NCBI GenBank assembly: GCA_023700985.1
Contig: JAMPXV010000006.1
Coordinates: 1 to 35,576 of the forward strand
Direction of reading: 5' to 3'
Source of the DNA: Lysobacter sp.
Lineage (GTDB): Bacteria > Pseudomonadota > Gammaproteobacteria > Burkholderiales > Usitatibacteraceae
Length of the DNA: 35,576 nt
The translations under genes and the position numbers were made by a program. The notes beneath the pieces are model-generated. The model had not been told where the DNA came from and did not search any database. It was given only the letters and a program-made list of their open reading frames with translations. Positions 24,140 through 33,391 of the stretch are shown one piece after another (position 1 is the first letter of the stretch; the number at the start of each line of letters is the position of its first letter).

Positions 24140-25267
24140 GTGTTCGCCTGGAGCCGCTTCGCCGCCGTCGTCGTGAAGGAGTTCGTCCAGGTTCGCCGGG
24201 ACCGGCTCACCTTCGCCATGATGATCGGAATGCCGGTCATGCAGCTGGTGCTCTTCGGCTTCGCGATCAACATGGACCCGAAGAGCCTGCCCATGGCGGT
24301 GGTCGCGGCCGAGTCGAGCCCCTTCTCGCGCTCGCTCGTGCGCTCGCTCGAGGCGAGCGGGTACTTCCGGGTGGTCGCGCAGCCGGCCACCGCGGCCGGG
24401 GCGGAGGCGCTCATGGCCGAAGGCGACGTCCAGTTCGTCCTCCACGTGCCGGCGGACTTCTCGAGGAAGATCGCGCGCGGCGAGCGCCCGGTGGTGCTCG
24501 TGGAGGCCGACGCGTCGGACCCGGCCGCCACGGGGAATGCGCTTTCGGCGATCCAGGCCCTCAACTACTCGGCCCTCGATCGCGACCTCGCGGGGCCCCT
24601 GGCGGGACTGCGTTCGCCCGCTCCCGCCTTCGAGCTGCGCGTGCACCGCCGCTACAACCCCGAGGGCATCACGGCCTACAACATCGTGCCGGGGCTCATG
24701 GGCGTCGTGCTGACCATGACCATGATCATGATGACCGCGCTTGCCATGACGAGGGAGCGCGAGCGCGGAACGATGGAGAACCTGCTCGCCACGCCGGTGC
24801 GTCCCTTCGAGGTGATGGCGGGGAAGATCGTCCCCTACATCCTCATCGGGTACGTCCAGGTGGTGGTGATCCTCGTCGCCTCCCAGCTCCTCTTCCGGGT
24901 GCCTATGGTAGGAAGCCTCGCCCTCCTTTCCTCCATCCTGGTGCTCTTCATCGCCGCCAACCTGGCCGTGGGGTTCACCTTCTCCACGCTCGCGCGCAAC
25001 CAGCTGCAGGCGATGCAGATGACGTTCTTCTTCTTCCTGCCCTCCATGCTGCTCTCCGGATTCATGTTCCCGTTCCGGGGCATGCCGGGCTGGGCGCAGG
25101 CCATCGGGGAGGTCCTTCCGCTCACCCACTTCCTGAGGATCGTGCGGGGCATCATGCTCAAGGGGAACCAGTGGGACGACATCGCCCTCGAGGTGGCCGC
25201 CCTCGCCGCGTTCCTGCTGGCGGCGGGCGCGGTGGCGATGGCGCGCTACCGCGAGACCCTCGATTGA
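24140..25267 (+). CDS. ABC-2-type transporter permease
   Basis: VVKEFVQVRRDRLTFAMMIGMPVMQLVLFGFAINMDP, TRERERGTMENLLATPVRPFEVMAGKIVPY, several TM segments. Confidence 0.9.
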   Translation: MFAWSRFAAVVVKEFVQVRRDRLTFAMMIGMPVMQLVLFGFAINMDPKSLPMAVVAAESSPFSRSLVRSLEASGYFRVVAQPATAAGAEALMAEGDVQFVLHVPADFSRKIARGERPVVLVEADASDPAATGNALSAIQALNYSALDRDLAGPLAGLRSPAPAFELRVHRRYNPEGITAYNIVPGLMGVVLTMTMIMMTALAMTRERERGTMENLLATPVRPFEVMAGKIVPYILIGYVQVVVILVASQLLFRVPMVGSLALLSSILVLFIAANLAVGFTFSTLARNQLQAMQMTFFFFLPSMLLSGFMFPFRGMPGWAQAIGEVLPLTHFLRIVRGIMLKGNQWDDIALEVAALAAFLLAAGAVAMARYRETLD

Positions 25268-25337
25268 GCCCCGGGCGCAAGGCGCCGTTTCGCTTTGATA
25301 CAATTCGACTTTTTTCCACCCCACCGCCTCCGGTACC

Positions 25338-25991
25338 ATGAACTTCGAACAAGCGCGCTTCAACATGGTCGAGCAGCAGATCCGGCCGTGGGAAGTCCTC
25401 GACCCGGGCGTCCTGGGGCTGCTCTTCGAGGTGAAGCGCGAGCTGTTCGTGCCCGCGCCGCACGCCTCGCTCGCCTTCGCCGACATGGAGATACCCATCG
25501 GCCACGGCGAGGCGATGATGCAGCCGAAGGTCGAGGCGCGGATCCTGCAGGAGCTCGCGGTGCGTCGGGAGGAGTCGGTGTACGAGGTGGGAACGGGGTC
25601 CGGGTACCTCACCGCGCTGCTCGCGCGGCAGGCGAGGCACGTGACGAGCGCCGAGATCCACGCGGACCTGCACGCCGGCGCCAGGGCGAACCTCGAGCGA
25701 TCGGGCATCGGCAACGTCACGCTGCTCCAGGGCGACAGCGCCCGCGCGCCGCTCGGGGAATCGGGCTACGACGTCATCGTCCTCACCGGCTCCACGCCGG
25801 AGCTTCCGCAGGCCTTCCTCGACCGGCTCAACCCGGGCGGGCGCCTGTTCGCGGTCGTGGGCGATGCGCCGGTGATGAAGGCCGTGCTCGTCGAGCGCGC
25901 CGCGGGCGGAGCCCTGCGCCGCACGGAGGTCTTCGAGACGCTCCTGAAGCCGCTCGCGAATGCGCAGTCGCCCGCGCGCTTCCGCTTCTGA
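25338..25991 (+). CDS. Protein-L-isoaspartate O-methyltransferase-like protein (PIMT/pcm family)
   Basis: FVPAPHASLAFADMEIPIGHGEAMMQPKVEARIL, SAM-binding VYEVGTGSGYLTALLAR. Confidence 0.82.
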   Translation: MNFEQARFNMVEQQIRPWEVLDPGVLGLLFEVKRELFVPAPHASLAFADMEIPIGHGEAMMQPKVEARILQELAVRREESVYEVGTGSGYLTALLARQARHVTSAEIHADLHAGARANLERSGIGNVTLLQGDSARAPLGESGYDVIVLTGSTPELPQAFLDRLNPGGRLFAVVGDAPVMKAVLVERAAGGALRRTEVFETLLKPLANAQSPARFRF

Positions 25992-26311
25992 TGCGCCACC
26001 TCCAGGCCCGGGATCTCGACTCCTGGCTCGCGGCCGCGCCCGGGCCCGTGTCGCTCCTCGACGTGCGCGAGCCCTGGGAGTTCGAGGTCTGCCGCATCGA
26101 GGGCTCCCGCCTCATCCCGCTGTCGCAGCTGCCGGCGCGGCTGGGCGAGCTCGATCCCGGCCTGGCGACGGTGGTGATCTGCCACCACGGCGTGCGGAGC
26201 CTCCGCGCCGCGGCCTACCTGGAGCACTGCGGCTTCGCGGACGTCGTGAACCTGAGCGGGGGCATCGACGCCTGGGCGCGCACGGTGGACCCCGCCATGG
26301 CCGTGTACTGA
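25991..26311 (+). CDS. Rhodanese-domain protein
   Basis: LLDVREPWEFEVCRIEGSRLIPLSQLPARL, active-site loop ICHHGVRSL, NLSGGIDAWA. One-base overlap (TGATG) with the PIMT-like gene. Confidence 0.9.
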   Translation: MRHLQARDLDSWLAAAPGPVSLLDVREPWEFEVCRIEGSRLIPLSQLPARLGELDPGLATVVICHHGVRSLRAAAYLEHCGFADVVNLSGGIDAWARTVDPAMAVY

Positions 26312-26388
26312 ATCCCGGGTCGGCCGGAATCCGGAACACTCCCGCGCCGCGTCAAACGCCGATCGAACAACGAACCGAAAGACCCACC

Positions 26389-27714
26389 ATGAAACGCAAA
26401 CGCCTCGCACTCCTCCTCGCCGCCTCGGGCCTCGCGCTTTCGGCCCAGGGCGCCGACCTCCTCGGCGTCTACCGCGACGCCCTCTCGAGCGACCCGGTGT
26501 TCCAGGCGGCGCGCGCGCAGTACCAGGCGAGCGTCGAGCGGCTGCCGCAGGCGCGCGCGGGCTACCTGCCCTTCGTCACGGGCTCGGCCGGCGCCTACCG
26601 GAACTTCAACGAGCGCGACGGCGCGGAAGACGTCGACTACTCCACGCGCGGCTTCAGCGTGACCCTGTCCCAGCCGGTCTTCCGGATGCAGAACTGGATC
26701 TCGATCTCGCAGGCGCAGAAGCAGGTGGTGCAGGCCGAGGCGGCGCTCACGACGGCGGGCCAGGACCTGATCCTGCGGGTTGCCCAGGCCTACTTCGACG
26801 TGCTGCAGGCCCAGGACAACGTCGCGCTCTCCGAGGCCCAGAAGCGCGCCATCTCGGAGCAGCTCGCGCAGGCGAAGAGAAACTTCGAGGTCGGCACGGC
26901 GACGATCGTCGACACGCTGGAGGCGCAGGCGCGCTACGACCAGGCCGTCGCCACGGAAGTCCTCGACGCGAACGACCTCGAGGTGAAGAAGCGCGCCCTG
27001 CAGCAGCTGATCGGCAAGTTTCCCGACGCGCTCAAGCCCCTGGGCGACCGGCTGGAGCTGCAGCGGCCCAAGCCCGACAGCATCGACGAATGGGTGAAGT
27101 CCGCCAGCGAGTCGAGCCTCGCGGTCCTCGTGGCGAAGGCCGCCTACGAGATCGCCGCCCAGGAGGTCGATCGCGCACAGGCCGGGCACTACCCGACGGT
27201 CGACCTGAGCGCCAGCTACAACTACAACCGCAACCCGGCGAGCTCCCTGGGCGAGGTTTTCACCGGGTCTTCCATCACCTCGAAGAACGCCCAGGTGGGG
27301 CTCGTCCTTTCGGTGCCGCTCTTCGCCGGCGGGGCGACCCAGTCGCGCGTGCGCGAAGCCCTCGCGCTGCGCGACCGGGCGCAGCAGGACCTCGAGAACA
27401 CCGAGCGCACGGTTGCGCAGTCGGTCCGGCAGAACTTCCTCGCCGTCACCAACGGCATCGCCCTCGTGCGGGCACTCGAGCAGGCGCTCGCCTCCACGCA
27501 GAGCCAGCTCGATTCCTCGATCCTGGGCCGCGACGTGGGCGTGCGCACGAGCGTCGACGTGCTGAACGCGCAGCAGCAGGTGTTCCAGACCCGGCGCGAC
27601 CTGCAGCGGGCCCGCTACGCCTTCATCCTGAATTCGTTCCGGCTCAGGGCCGCCGCGAGCACGCTCACGGAGGCCGACCTGGAGCTGGCGACCCGCGCGC
27701 TGTCGCGAGGCTAG
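26389..27714 (+). CDS. tolC: TolC-family outer membrane efflux protein
   Basis: Signal peptide; DLLGVYRDALSSDPVFQAARAQYQA; repeated OEP architecture; NFEVGTATIVDTLEAQARYD; VGVRTSVDVLNAQQQVFQTRRDLQRARYAFI. Confidence 0.93.
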   Translation: MKRKRLALLLAASGLALSAQGADLLGVYRDALSSDPVFQAARAQYQASVERLPQARAGYLPFVTGSAGAYRNFNERDGAEDVDYSTRGFSVTLSQPVFRMQNWISISQAQKQVVQAEAALTTAGQDLILRVAQAYFDVLQAQDNVALSEAQKRAISEQLAQAKRNFEVGTATIVDTLEAQARYDQAVATEVLDANDLEVKKRALQQLIGKFPDALKPLGDRLELQRPKPDSIDEWVKSASESSLAVLVAKAAYEIAAQEVDRAQAGHYPTVDLSASYNYNRNPASSLGEVFTGSSITSKNAQVGLVLSVPLFAGGATQSRVREALALRDRAQQDLENTERTVAQSVRQNFLAVTNGIALVRALEQALASTQSQLDSSILGRDVGVRTSVDVLNAQQQVFQTRRDLQRARYAFILNSFRLRAAASTLTEADLELATRALSRG

Positions 27715-28966
27715 CGGGCAGGCGTTCGGCGAGCCACGCGGCGAGGCGGTCCAGCGCCCCCCGGTTCGCCTTCGCGAAGCCCTCGGCGCGCTGCCCCATC
27801 TGCGCGCGCCGGGCGCCGTCCTCGAGCAACTGCATCGCAAGCGTCACGGCGTGCGCCGCGTCCCGGGCGCGAAGCCCCGCGCCCGCGGCGAGGGCCGCCT
27901 CGGCGGCGCTCTCGAAGTTGAAGGTGTGCGGCCCGAAGACCACGGGCCGCCCGACGGCGCAGGGCTCGATCAGGTTCTGTCCCCCGAACGGCTTGAGGCT
28001 TCCGCCCACGAACACCACGTCCGCCGCCGCGTAGTAGTCGAGCATTTCCCCCATCGAGTCACCCAGCGCGTAGCGGACGTGCGCGGGAACCGGCTGGCCC
28101 AGGCTGCGGCGCCCGATCGGGCCGCGCGCGGCGAGCAGCTGCGCCACTTCCTCGAACCGCTGCGGATGGCGCGGCACGATCACCACGAGCACGTCGGCGG
28201 GAGGGCGTGCCGCCTCGATGGCCTCCACGAGCAGGGCTTCCTCGCCGTCTCGCGTGCTGCCCACGACCCAGACGCGGCGGTCGCGGCCGAGGAGGGCGCG
28301 AAGCGCCGCGCCGCGCTCCGCGGTCTCGCCGGGCACCGCGAGGTCGAACTTGATGTTTCCGGTCACCGCCACGTCGCGGGCGCCGAGGGACTCGAGCCGG
28401 GAGGCGTCCTCGGGCGTCTGCGCCGCCACGCCCGCGAGGTTCCCGAGCGCCTCCCGGGCGAGGGAGGGAAGGCGCGCATAGCCCGCCGCCGAGCGGGCCG
28501 AGAGCCTCGCGTTCACCAGGAACACCGGCACGCCCCTGGCGCGGCACTCGGCGAGCAGGTTGGGCCAGATCTCCGTCTCGAGCAGCACGCCGAGGTCCGG
28601 CCGGACACGGTCGAGGAAGCGGCGCACGAACGCGACGTGGTCCCACGGCAGCCAGGATTGCGTCACGCCGTCTCCGAAGAGCTCGCGCCCCGTGTCCCTT
28701 CCCGTGGGAGTCGTGTGGGTAAGGAGCACGGCCGCACCGGGGTGCTCGCGGCGAAGCAGGGTGACGAGGGGGGCGGCGGCGCGCGTTTCGCCGACCGAGA
28801 CGGCGTGCACCCAGATCACCGGCTTGCCTGCCGGGCGGGGGCCGGCGCCGAAGCGCTCGCCGAGGTGGGCGAGGTAGCCTGGCTGGCGCCGGGCGCGCCA
28901 GGCCAGGCGGACTAGGACCAGCGGCAGGGCGAGCCACAGGACGATGCGGTAGGCGGTTCGCGCCAT
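27665..28966 (-). CDS. waaA: 3-deoxy-D-manno-octulosonic acid transferase
   Basis: VIWVHAVSVGETRAAAPLV, LLETEIWPNLLAECRARGVPVFLVNARLS, VTGNIKFD, VFVGGSLKPFGGQNLIEPCAVGRPVVFGPHTFNF. Confidence 0.95.
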   Translation of the reverse strand: MARTAYRIVLWLALPLVLVRLAWRARRQPGYLAHLGERFGAGPRPAGKPVIWVHAVSVGETRAAAPLVTLLRREHPGAAVLLTHTTPTGRDTGRELFGDGVTQSWLPWDHVAFVRRFLDRVRPDLGVLLETEIWPNLLAECRARGVPVFLVNARLSARSAAGYARLPSLAREALGNLAGVAAQTPEDASRLESLGARDVAVTGNIKFDLAVPGETAERGAALRALLGRDRRVWVVGSTRDGEEALLVEAIEAARPPADVLVVIVPRHPQRFEEVAQLLAARGPIGRRSLGQPVPAHVRYALGDSMGEMLDYYAAADVVFVGGSLKPFGGQNLIEPCAVGRPVVFGPHTFNFESAAEAALAAGAGLRARDAAHAVTLAMQLLEDGARRAQMGQRAEGFAKANRGALDRLAAWLAERLPASLATARGSPAPGRPP

Positions 28967-29934
28967 TACCCGCCTGCGGTCCCGCCGAGCAGGGCGTGAA
29001 CGACCTGCCCGACGGTGGGCGTGGTACCCCGCCCGCCGAGATTGACGACGCCCGCGGCCCCGTGCAGGCCCGTCAGACCGGGCTCGGTTGCCACGTAAAG
29101 GCCCACGGCAGGGGTTCCTAGAGCCACGGCGAGGTGGGTGAGACCCGTGTCCACGCCGATGACGGCGCTGGCGTTCGCCAGCAACGCGGCCGCCTCGGGA
29201 AGCCCCATTTCCGGGGCGGCCAGGGCGCCGGGCGTGGCAGCGGCGAGCCGGGCGGAATCGGCTCGCTCGGCGGGCGAGCCTCCGGGGTAGACGACGGTTA
29301 TCGCCTCGTCCCTCAGCCGGGCCGCGAGCGCCGCCCAGTGCTCGTCCGGCCACCGCTTGTCGCGGCGGCTCGAGGCGTGCAGCCCCACGACGTAGCGCCC
29401 CGCGGGCGCCCACGCAGGCGCCGCGACGTTCGCGGCCAGCCCGTAGTCCGGGGGGCCCTCGGGCGCGTACCCGAAGACGGCGCCCACGAGGCGGCGATTG
29501 CGCTCGACGGCGTGGAGCCTGCGCGACACCGCCAGCCCCTGGTCGTAGAAACGCGCGGCGGCCCGCTCACGGATGCTGCGGCGGTCATAGCCGAAAAGCG
29601 GGCCGACCGCGAGGCGGCCGACCGCCACGCTCTTCAGGAGGCCCTGCGCGTCGACGACCCAGTCGTAGGGGTGCTCGCGCAGCGCGCGCCGCGCCGCCGC
29701 CAGCGCGCCCCAGGCACCGGGCGCGAGCGGGCGCCGCCGAAGGTCCCTGAGCCCGACGGGGATGGCCCGCGCGACCGCGGGGTGCAAACGAACGAGCGGG
29801 GCATAGGCCTCCTCCACGGCCCAGTCGATCGTCACGTCGGGACGGCGCGCGCGCAGGTCGGAGACGGCGGGGAAATGGTGGATCACGTCGCCCAGCGAGG
29901 AGAGCTTCACGAACAGGACGCGCGGCGCAGGCAT
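28966..29934 (-). CDS. waaC: Lipopolysaccharide heptosyltransferase I
   Basis: VLFVKLSSLGDVIHHFPAVSDLRARRPD, DWAVEEAYAPLV, VIGVDTGLTHLAVALGTPAVGLY. TAATG overlap with waaA. Confidence 0.94.
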   Translation of the reverse strand: MPAPRVLFVKLSSLGDVIHHFPAVSDLRARRPDVTIDWAVEEAYAPLVRLHPAVARAIPVGLRDLRRRPLAPGAWGALAAARRALREHPYDWVVDAQGLLKSVAVGRLAVGPLFGYDRRSIRERAAARFYDQGLAVSRRLHAVERNRRLVGAVFGYAPEGPPDYGLAANVAAPAWAPAGRYVVGLHASSRRDKRWPDEHWAALAARLRDEAITVVYPGGSPAERADSARLAAATPGALAAPEMGLPEAAALLANASAVIGVDTGLTHLAVALGTPAVGLYVATEPGLTGLHGAAGVVNLGGRGTTPTVGQVVHALLGGTAGG

Positions 29935-30034
29935 GGCGCATTCTAAATCGCCCGCCCCGGCGGGGTCGAAGAGAGAGGAGGAGGGCGGGAGGCATGCGCT
30001 AAAATGCCGGACCTACGCCCCGCCCTGCCGCCTC

Positions 30035-30802
30035 GTGTCCCCCACCCCGGAAAAGCTTCCCCTCACGGTCGCCGTCATCGCCCTCAACGCCGAGGCGCAG
30101 CTCGGCGAACTCCTGGCGAGCGTCGACTTCGCCGACGAGGTCCTGGTGGTCGACTCGGGCAGCACCGACGGCACCGCGGGCCTCGCGCAATCGCGCGGCG
30201 CCCGCGTGATCCACCAGGAGTGGCTCGGCTTCGGCCGGCAGAAGCAGTTCGCGGTGTCCGCGGCCAGGAACGACTGGGTGCTTTGCCTGGACGTCGACGA
30301 GCGGGTGACGCCCCGGCTCGCGCAGTCGATCCGGAAGGCGCTCGCCGGGGGGCGCTTCAAGGCCTGGCGCATGGCGCGGCGCAACCGCTTCCTCGGCGCA
30401 TGGCTCGCCCACGGCGAGGGGTACCCCGACTGGTGCCTGCGGCTCTTCCACAGGGCACACGCGAGCTGGTCCAACGACGAGGTGCACGAGGCGGTGCTCA
30501 CGACGGCCGAGGTCGGGCGCCTCGAGGGGGACCTGCTCCACGATTCCGCCGAGGACGTCTCGACCTACATGGCCAAGCAGAACCGCTACACGACGCTGCA
30601 CGCGCAGGCGCTCTTCCGCCAGGGGGTGAGGGCGGGCTACGCGAAGCTCTTCGTGAACCCGCTGGCGCGCTTCCTCAAGTTCTACGTATTCAAGCTCGGG
30701 TTCCTCGACGGCGGGCCCGGATTCGCGCACGTCGTGATCGGCTGCAACAACACCTTCCACAAGTACCTCAAGCTCATCGAGCTCCAGAAATCAGGCAGAT
30801 GA
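30035..30802 (+). CDS. Family 2 glycosyltransferase (LPS core, WaaE/KdtX-like)
   Basis: LTVAVIALNAEAQLGELLASVDFADEVLVVDSGSTDGT, QKQFAVSAARNDWVLCLDVDERVTP. GTG at 30035 preferred. Confidence 0.88.
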   Translation: MSPTPEKLPLTVAVIALNAEAQLGELLASVDFADEVLVVDSGSTDGTAGLAQSRGARVIHQEWLGFGRQKQFAVSAARNDWVLCLDVDERVTPRLAQSIRKALAGGRFKAWRMARRNRFLGAWLAHGEGYPDWCLRLFHRAHASWSNDEVHEAVLTTAEVGRLEGDLLHDSAEDVSTYMAKQNRYTTLHAQALFRQGVRAGYAKLFVNPLARFLKFYVFKLGFLDGGPGFAHVVIGCNNTFHKYLKLIELQKSGR

Positions 30803-30897
30803 CCATCCTCGTCACCGGAGGCGCCGGATTTGGTTCCGACATAACGCGCCAAGGCGCATTAGTCTCCACTGAAACCGGCACAAGGGAGAGCGCCTAA
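30799..30897 (+). CDS. Small 32-aa ORF resembling the N-terminus of dTDP-glucose 4,6-dehydratase (relic or leader ORF)
   Basis: [32 protein letters not shown]. Start overlaps the GT2 stop (ATGA) and stop overlaps the rfbB start (TAATG). First 13 aligned codons match rfbB at 32 of 39 nt, with 6 of 7 differences synonymous. Confidence 0.55.
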   Translation: MTILVTGGAGFGSDITRQGALVSTETGTRESA

Positions 30898-31955
30898 TGA
30901 TCCTGGTTACCGGGGGTGCCGGTTTTATTGGCTCCAACTTCGTGCTCGACTGGCTGGCCGGCGGCGGCGAACCGGTCGTGAACGTCGACAAGCTCACCTA
31001 CGCGGGCAATCCCGCCAACCTCGCCAGCCTGTCGGGGGACGCGCGGTACCGGTTCGCGCAGGCGGACATCGGCGACCAGGCGGCCATGGAGGCCATCCTC
31101 GCCGAGCACCGCCCGCGGGCCATCGTCCACTTCGCGGCGGAAAGCCACGTCGACCGCTCGATCCACGGGCCCGGCGAGTTCGTCCAGACCAACGTGGTGG
31201 GCACCTTCCGGCTGCTGGAGGCCGCGCGCGGCCACTGGCTGGCGCTTCCGGCGGCGGAGAAGGAGGCGTTCCGCTTCCTGCACGTCTCGACCGACGAAGT
31301 CTACGGGTCGCTCTCGGAGACGGACCCGGCCTTCAGCGAGACGACCGCCTACGCGCCCAACAGCCCCTATTCGGCCTCCAAGGCGGGCAGCGACCACCTG
31401 GTGCGCGCCTACCACCACACCTACGGGCTGCCCACGGTCACCACGAACTGCTCGAACAACTACGGGCCGTACCAGTTCCCCGAGAAGCTGATCCCGCTCA
31501 TGATCGCCAACGCGCTCGAGGGCAAGCCCCTGCCGGTGTACGGGGACGGGCGGCAGGTGCGCGACTGGCTCTACGTGGGCGACCACTGCGAGGCCATCCG
31601 GATGGTGCTCGCCAGGGGGCGCACGGGGGAGGTCTACAACGTGGGCGGCAACGCGGAGAAGCGCAACCTCGAGGTCGTGCACGCGCTCTGCGACACGCTC
31701 CAGGAGATGCGCCCGCGCGAGGGTGGCTACCGCGGCCTGGTGACCTACGTGGCGGACCGTCCCGGCCACGACCGTCGCTACGCGATCGACGCGCGCAAGA
31801 TCCGCGCCGAACTGGGCTGGGCGCCGCGGGAGACCTTCGAGAGCGGCATCGCGCGCACCGTGCGCTGGTACCTCGACAACGCCGCGTGGGTCGCGCAGGT
31901 GAGGAGCGGCGAGTACCGGCACTGGATCGAGAAGAACTACGAGAAGAGGGCCTGA
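30897..31955 (+). CDS. rfbB: dTDP-glucose 4,6-dehydratase
   Basis: [84 protein letters not shown]. Confidence 0.96.
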   Translation: MILVTGGAGFIGSNFVLDWLAGGGEPVVNVDKLTYAGNPANLASLSGDARYRFAQADIGDQAAMEAILAEHRPRAIVHFAAESHVDRSIHGPGEFVQTNVVGTFRLLEAARGHWLALPAAEKEAFRFLHVSTDEVYGSLSETDPAFSETTAYAPNSPYSASKAGSDHLVRAYHHTYGLPTVTTNCSNNYGPYQFPEKLIPLMIANALEGKPLPVYGDGRQVRDWLYVGDHCEAIRMVLARGRTGEVYNVGGNAEKRNLEVVHALCDTLQEMRPREGGYRGLVTYVADRPGHDRRYAIDARKIRAELGWAPRETFESGIARTVRWYLDNAAWVAQVRSGEYRHWIEKNYEKRA

Positions 31956-31957
31956 AC

Positions 31958-32836
31958 GTGCGCAAGGGAATCATCCTCGCCGGGGGCTCCGGCACGCGGC
32001 TCTACCCGGTGACGCAGGCCGTCTCCAAGCAGCTGCTGCCGGTCTACGACAAGCCGATGGTCTACTACCCGCTCTCGACGCTCATGCTGGCGGGCATCCG
32101 CGAGATCCTGGTGATCTCCACGCCGCAGGACACGCCGCGCTTCGCGGAGCTGCTGGGCGACGGGTCGTCGTGGGGGCTCGACCTCTCCTACGCCGTGCAG
32201 CCCAGGCCCGAGGGCCTCGCGCAGGCTTTCGTCATCGGGCGCGACTTCGTGGGCCGCGACGACTCCTGCCTCGTCCTCGGCGACAACATCTTCTACGGGC
32301 ACGACCTGTCGGCGCCGCTGCAGCGGGCGGCCGGCCGCCAGGACGGGGCCACGGTGTTCGCCTACCCCGTGAAGGACCCGGAGCGCTACGGCGTGGCCGA
32401 GTTCGACGCGACCGGGAAGGTGGTCTCGATCGAGGAGAAGCCCAGGGCGCCCAAGTCGCGCTATGCCGTGACGGGCCTGTACTTCTACGACAACCGCGTG
32501 CTCGACATCGCGGCCACCATGAAGCCCTCGGCCCGCGGCGAGCTCGAGATCACCGACGTGAACCGGCGCTACCTCGAGATGGGCGAGCTCTCGGTCGAGG
32601 TGATGGGACGGGGCACGGCGTGGCTGGACACCGGGACGCACGAGAGCCTCCTGGAGGCCGCGCAGTTCATCGAGATCATCGAGAGGCGCCAGGGACTCAA
32701 GATCGCGTGCCCCGAGGAGATCGCCTGGCGGCAGGGCTGGATCGATGCCGCGCAGCTCGAGCGCCTGGCCGAGCCCATGAAGAAGAACGCCTACGGAGCG
32801 TACCTTCTCGACATCCTTCGCGACCGCGTGTACTGA
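31958..32836 (+). CDS. rfbA: Glucose-1-phosphate thymidylyltransferase
   Basis: [85 protein letters not shown] start. Confidence 0.96.
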   Translation: MRKGIILAGGSGTRLYPVTQAVSKQLLPVYDKPMVYYPLSTLMLAGIREILVISTPQDTPRFAELLGDGSSWGLDLSYAVQPRPEGLAQAFVIGRDFVGRDDSCLVLGDNIFYGHDLSAPLQRAAGRQDGATVFAYPVKDPERYGVAEFDATGKVVSIEEKPRAPKSRYAVTGLYFYDNRVLDIAATMKPSARGELEITDVNRRYLEMGELSVEVMGRGTAWLDTGTHESLLEAAQFIEIIERRQGLKIACPEEIAWRQGWIDAAQLERLAEPMKKNAYGAYLLDILRDRVY

Positions 32837-32845
32837 TCGCGCGCC

Positions 32846-33391
32846 ATGAAAGCGATTCCGACCGACATCCCGGGCGTCCTCCTTCTCGAGCCGAAGGTCT
32901 TCGGCGACGACCGCGGGTTCTTCTTCGAGAGCTACAACCGGCGGGCCTTCCGCGAAGCCACGGGGCTCGACCCCGACTTCGTGCAGGACAACCACTCGAA
33001 GTCCGCCCGCAACGTGCTGCGCGGGCTGCACTACCAGGTGGAGAGCGCGCAGGGCAAGCTCGTGCGCGTCACCGCCGGCGAGGTCTACGACGCGGTGGTG
33101 GACCTGAGGCGGTCCTCGCCCACCTTCGGCAGGTGGATGGGCGTGACCCTGTCGGCCGCAAACCGCCGCATGCTCTGGGTGCCCGAGGGGTTCGCGCACG
33201 GGTTCGTCGTCACTTCCGAGTCGGCGGAGTTCCTGTACAAGACCACCGACTACTACGCGCCGGAGCACGAGCGATCGCTTCTCTGGAACGACCCTGCCCT
33301 GGGCATCCCGTGGCCCCTGCAGGGCGCGCCGCTGCTCAAGCCGAACGACGCCAACGGCACGCCGCTGGCTTCCGCGGAGACCTTCCCCTGA
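32846..33391 (+). CDS. rfbC: dTDP-4-dehydrorhamnose 3,5-epimerase
   Basis: PGVLLLEPKVFGDDRGFFFESYNRRAF, FVQDNHSKSARNVLRGLHYQ, WVPEGFAHGFVV. Confidence 0.95.
   Translation: MKAIPTDIPGVLLLEPKVFGDDRGFFFESYNRRAFREATGLDPDFVQDNHSKSARNVLRGLHYQVESAQGKLVRVTAGEVYDAVVDLRRSSPTFGRWMGVTLSAANRRMLWVPEGFAHGFVVTSESAEFLYKTTDYYAPEHERSLLWNDPALGIPWPLQGAPLLKPNDANGTPLASAETFP

Noticed and set aside
25960-26388. Extended N-terminus of the TolC ORF (584-aa version)
   Set aside because: The extension is a wrong-frame reading of the rhodanese gene. The signal peptide starts at 26389.
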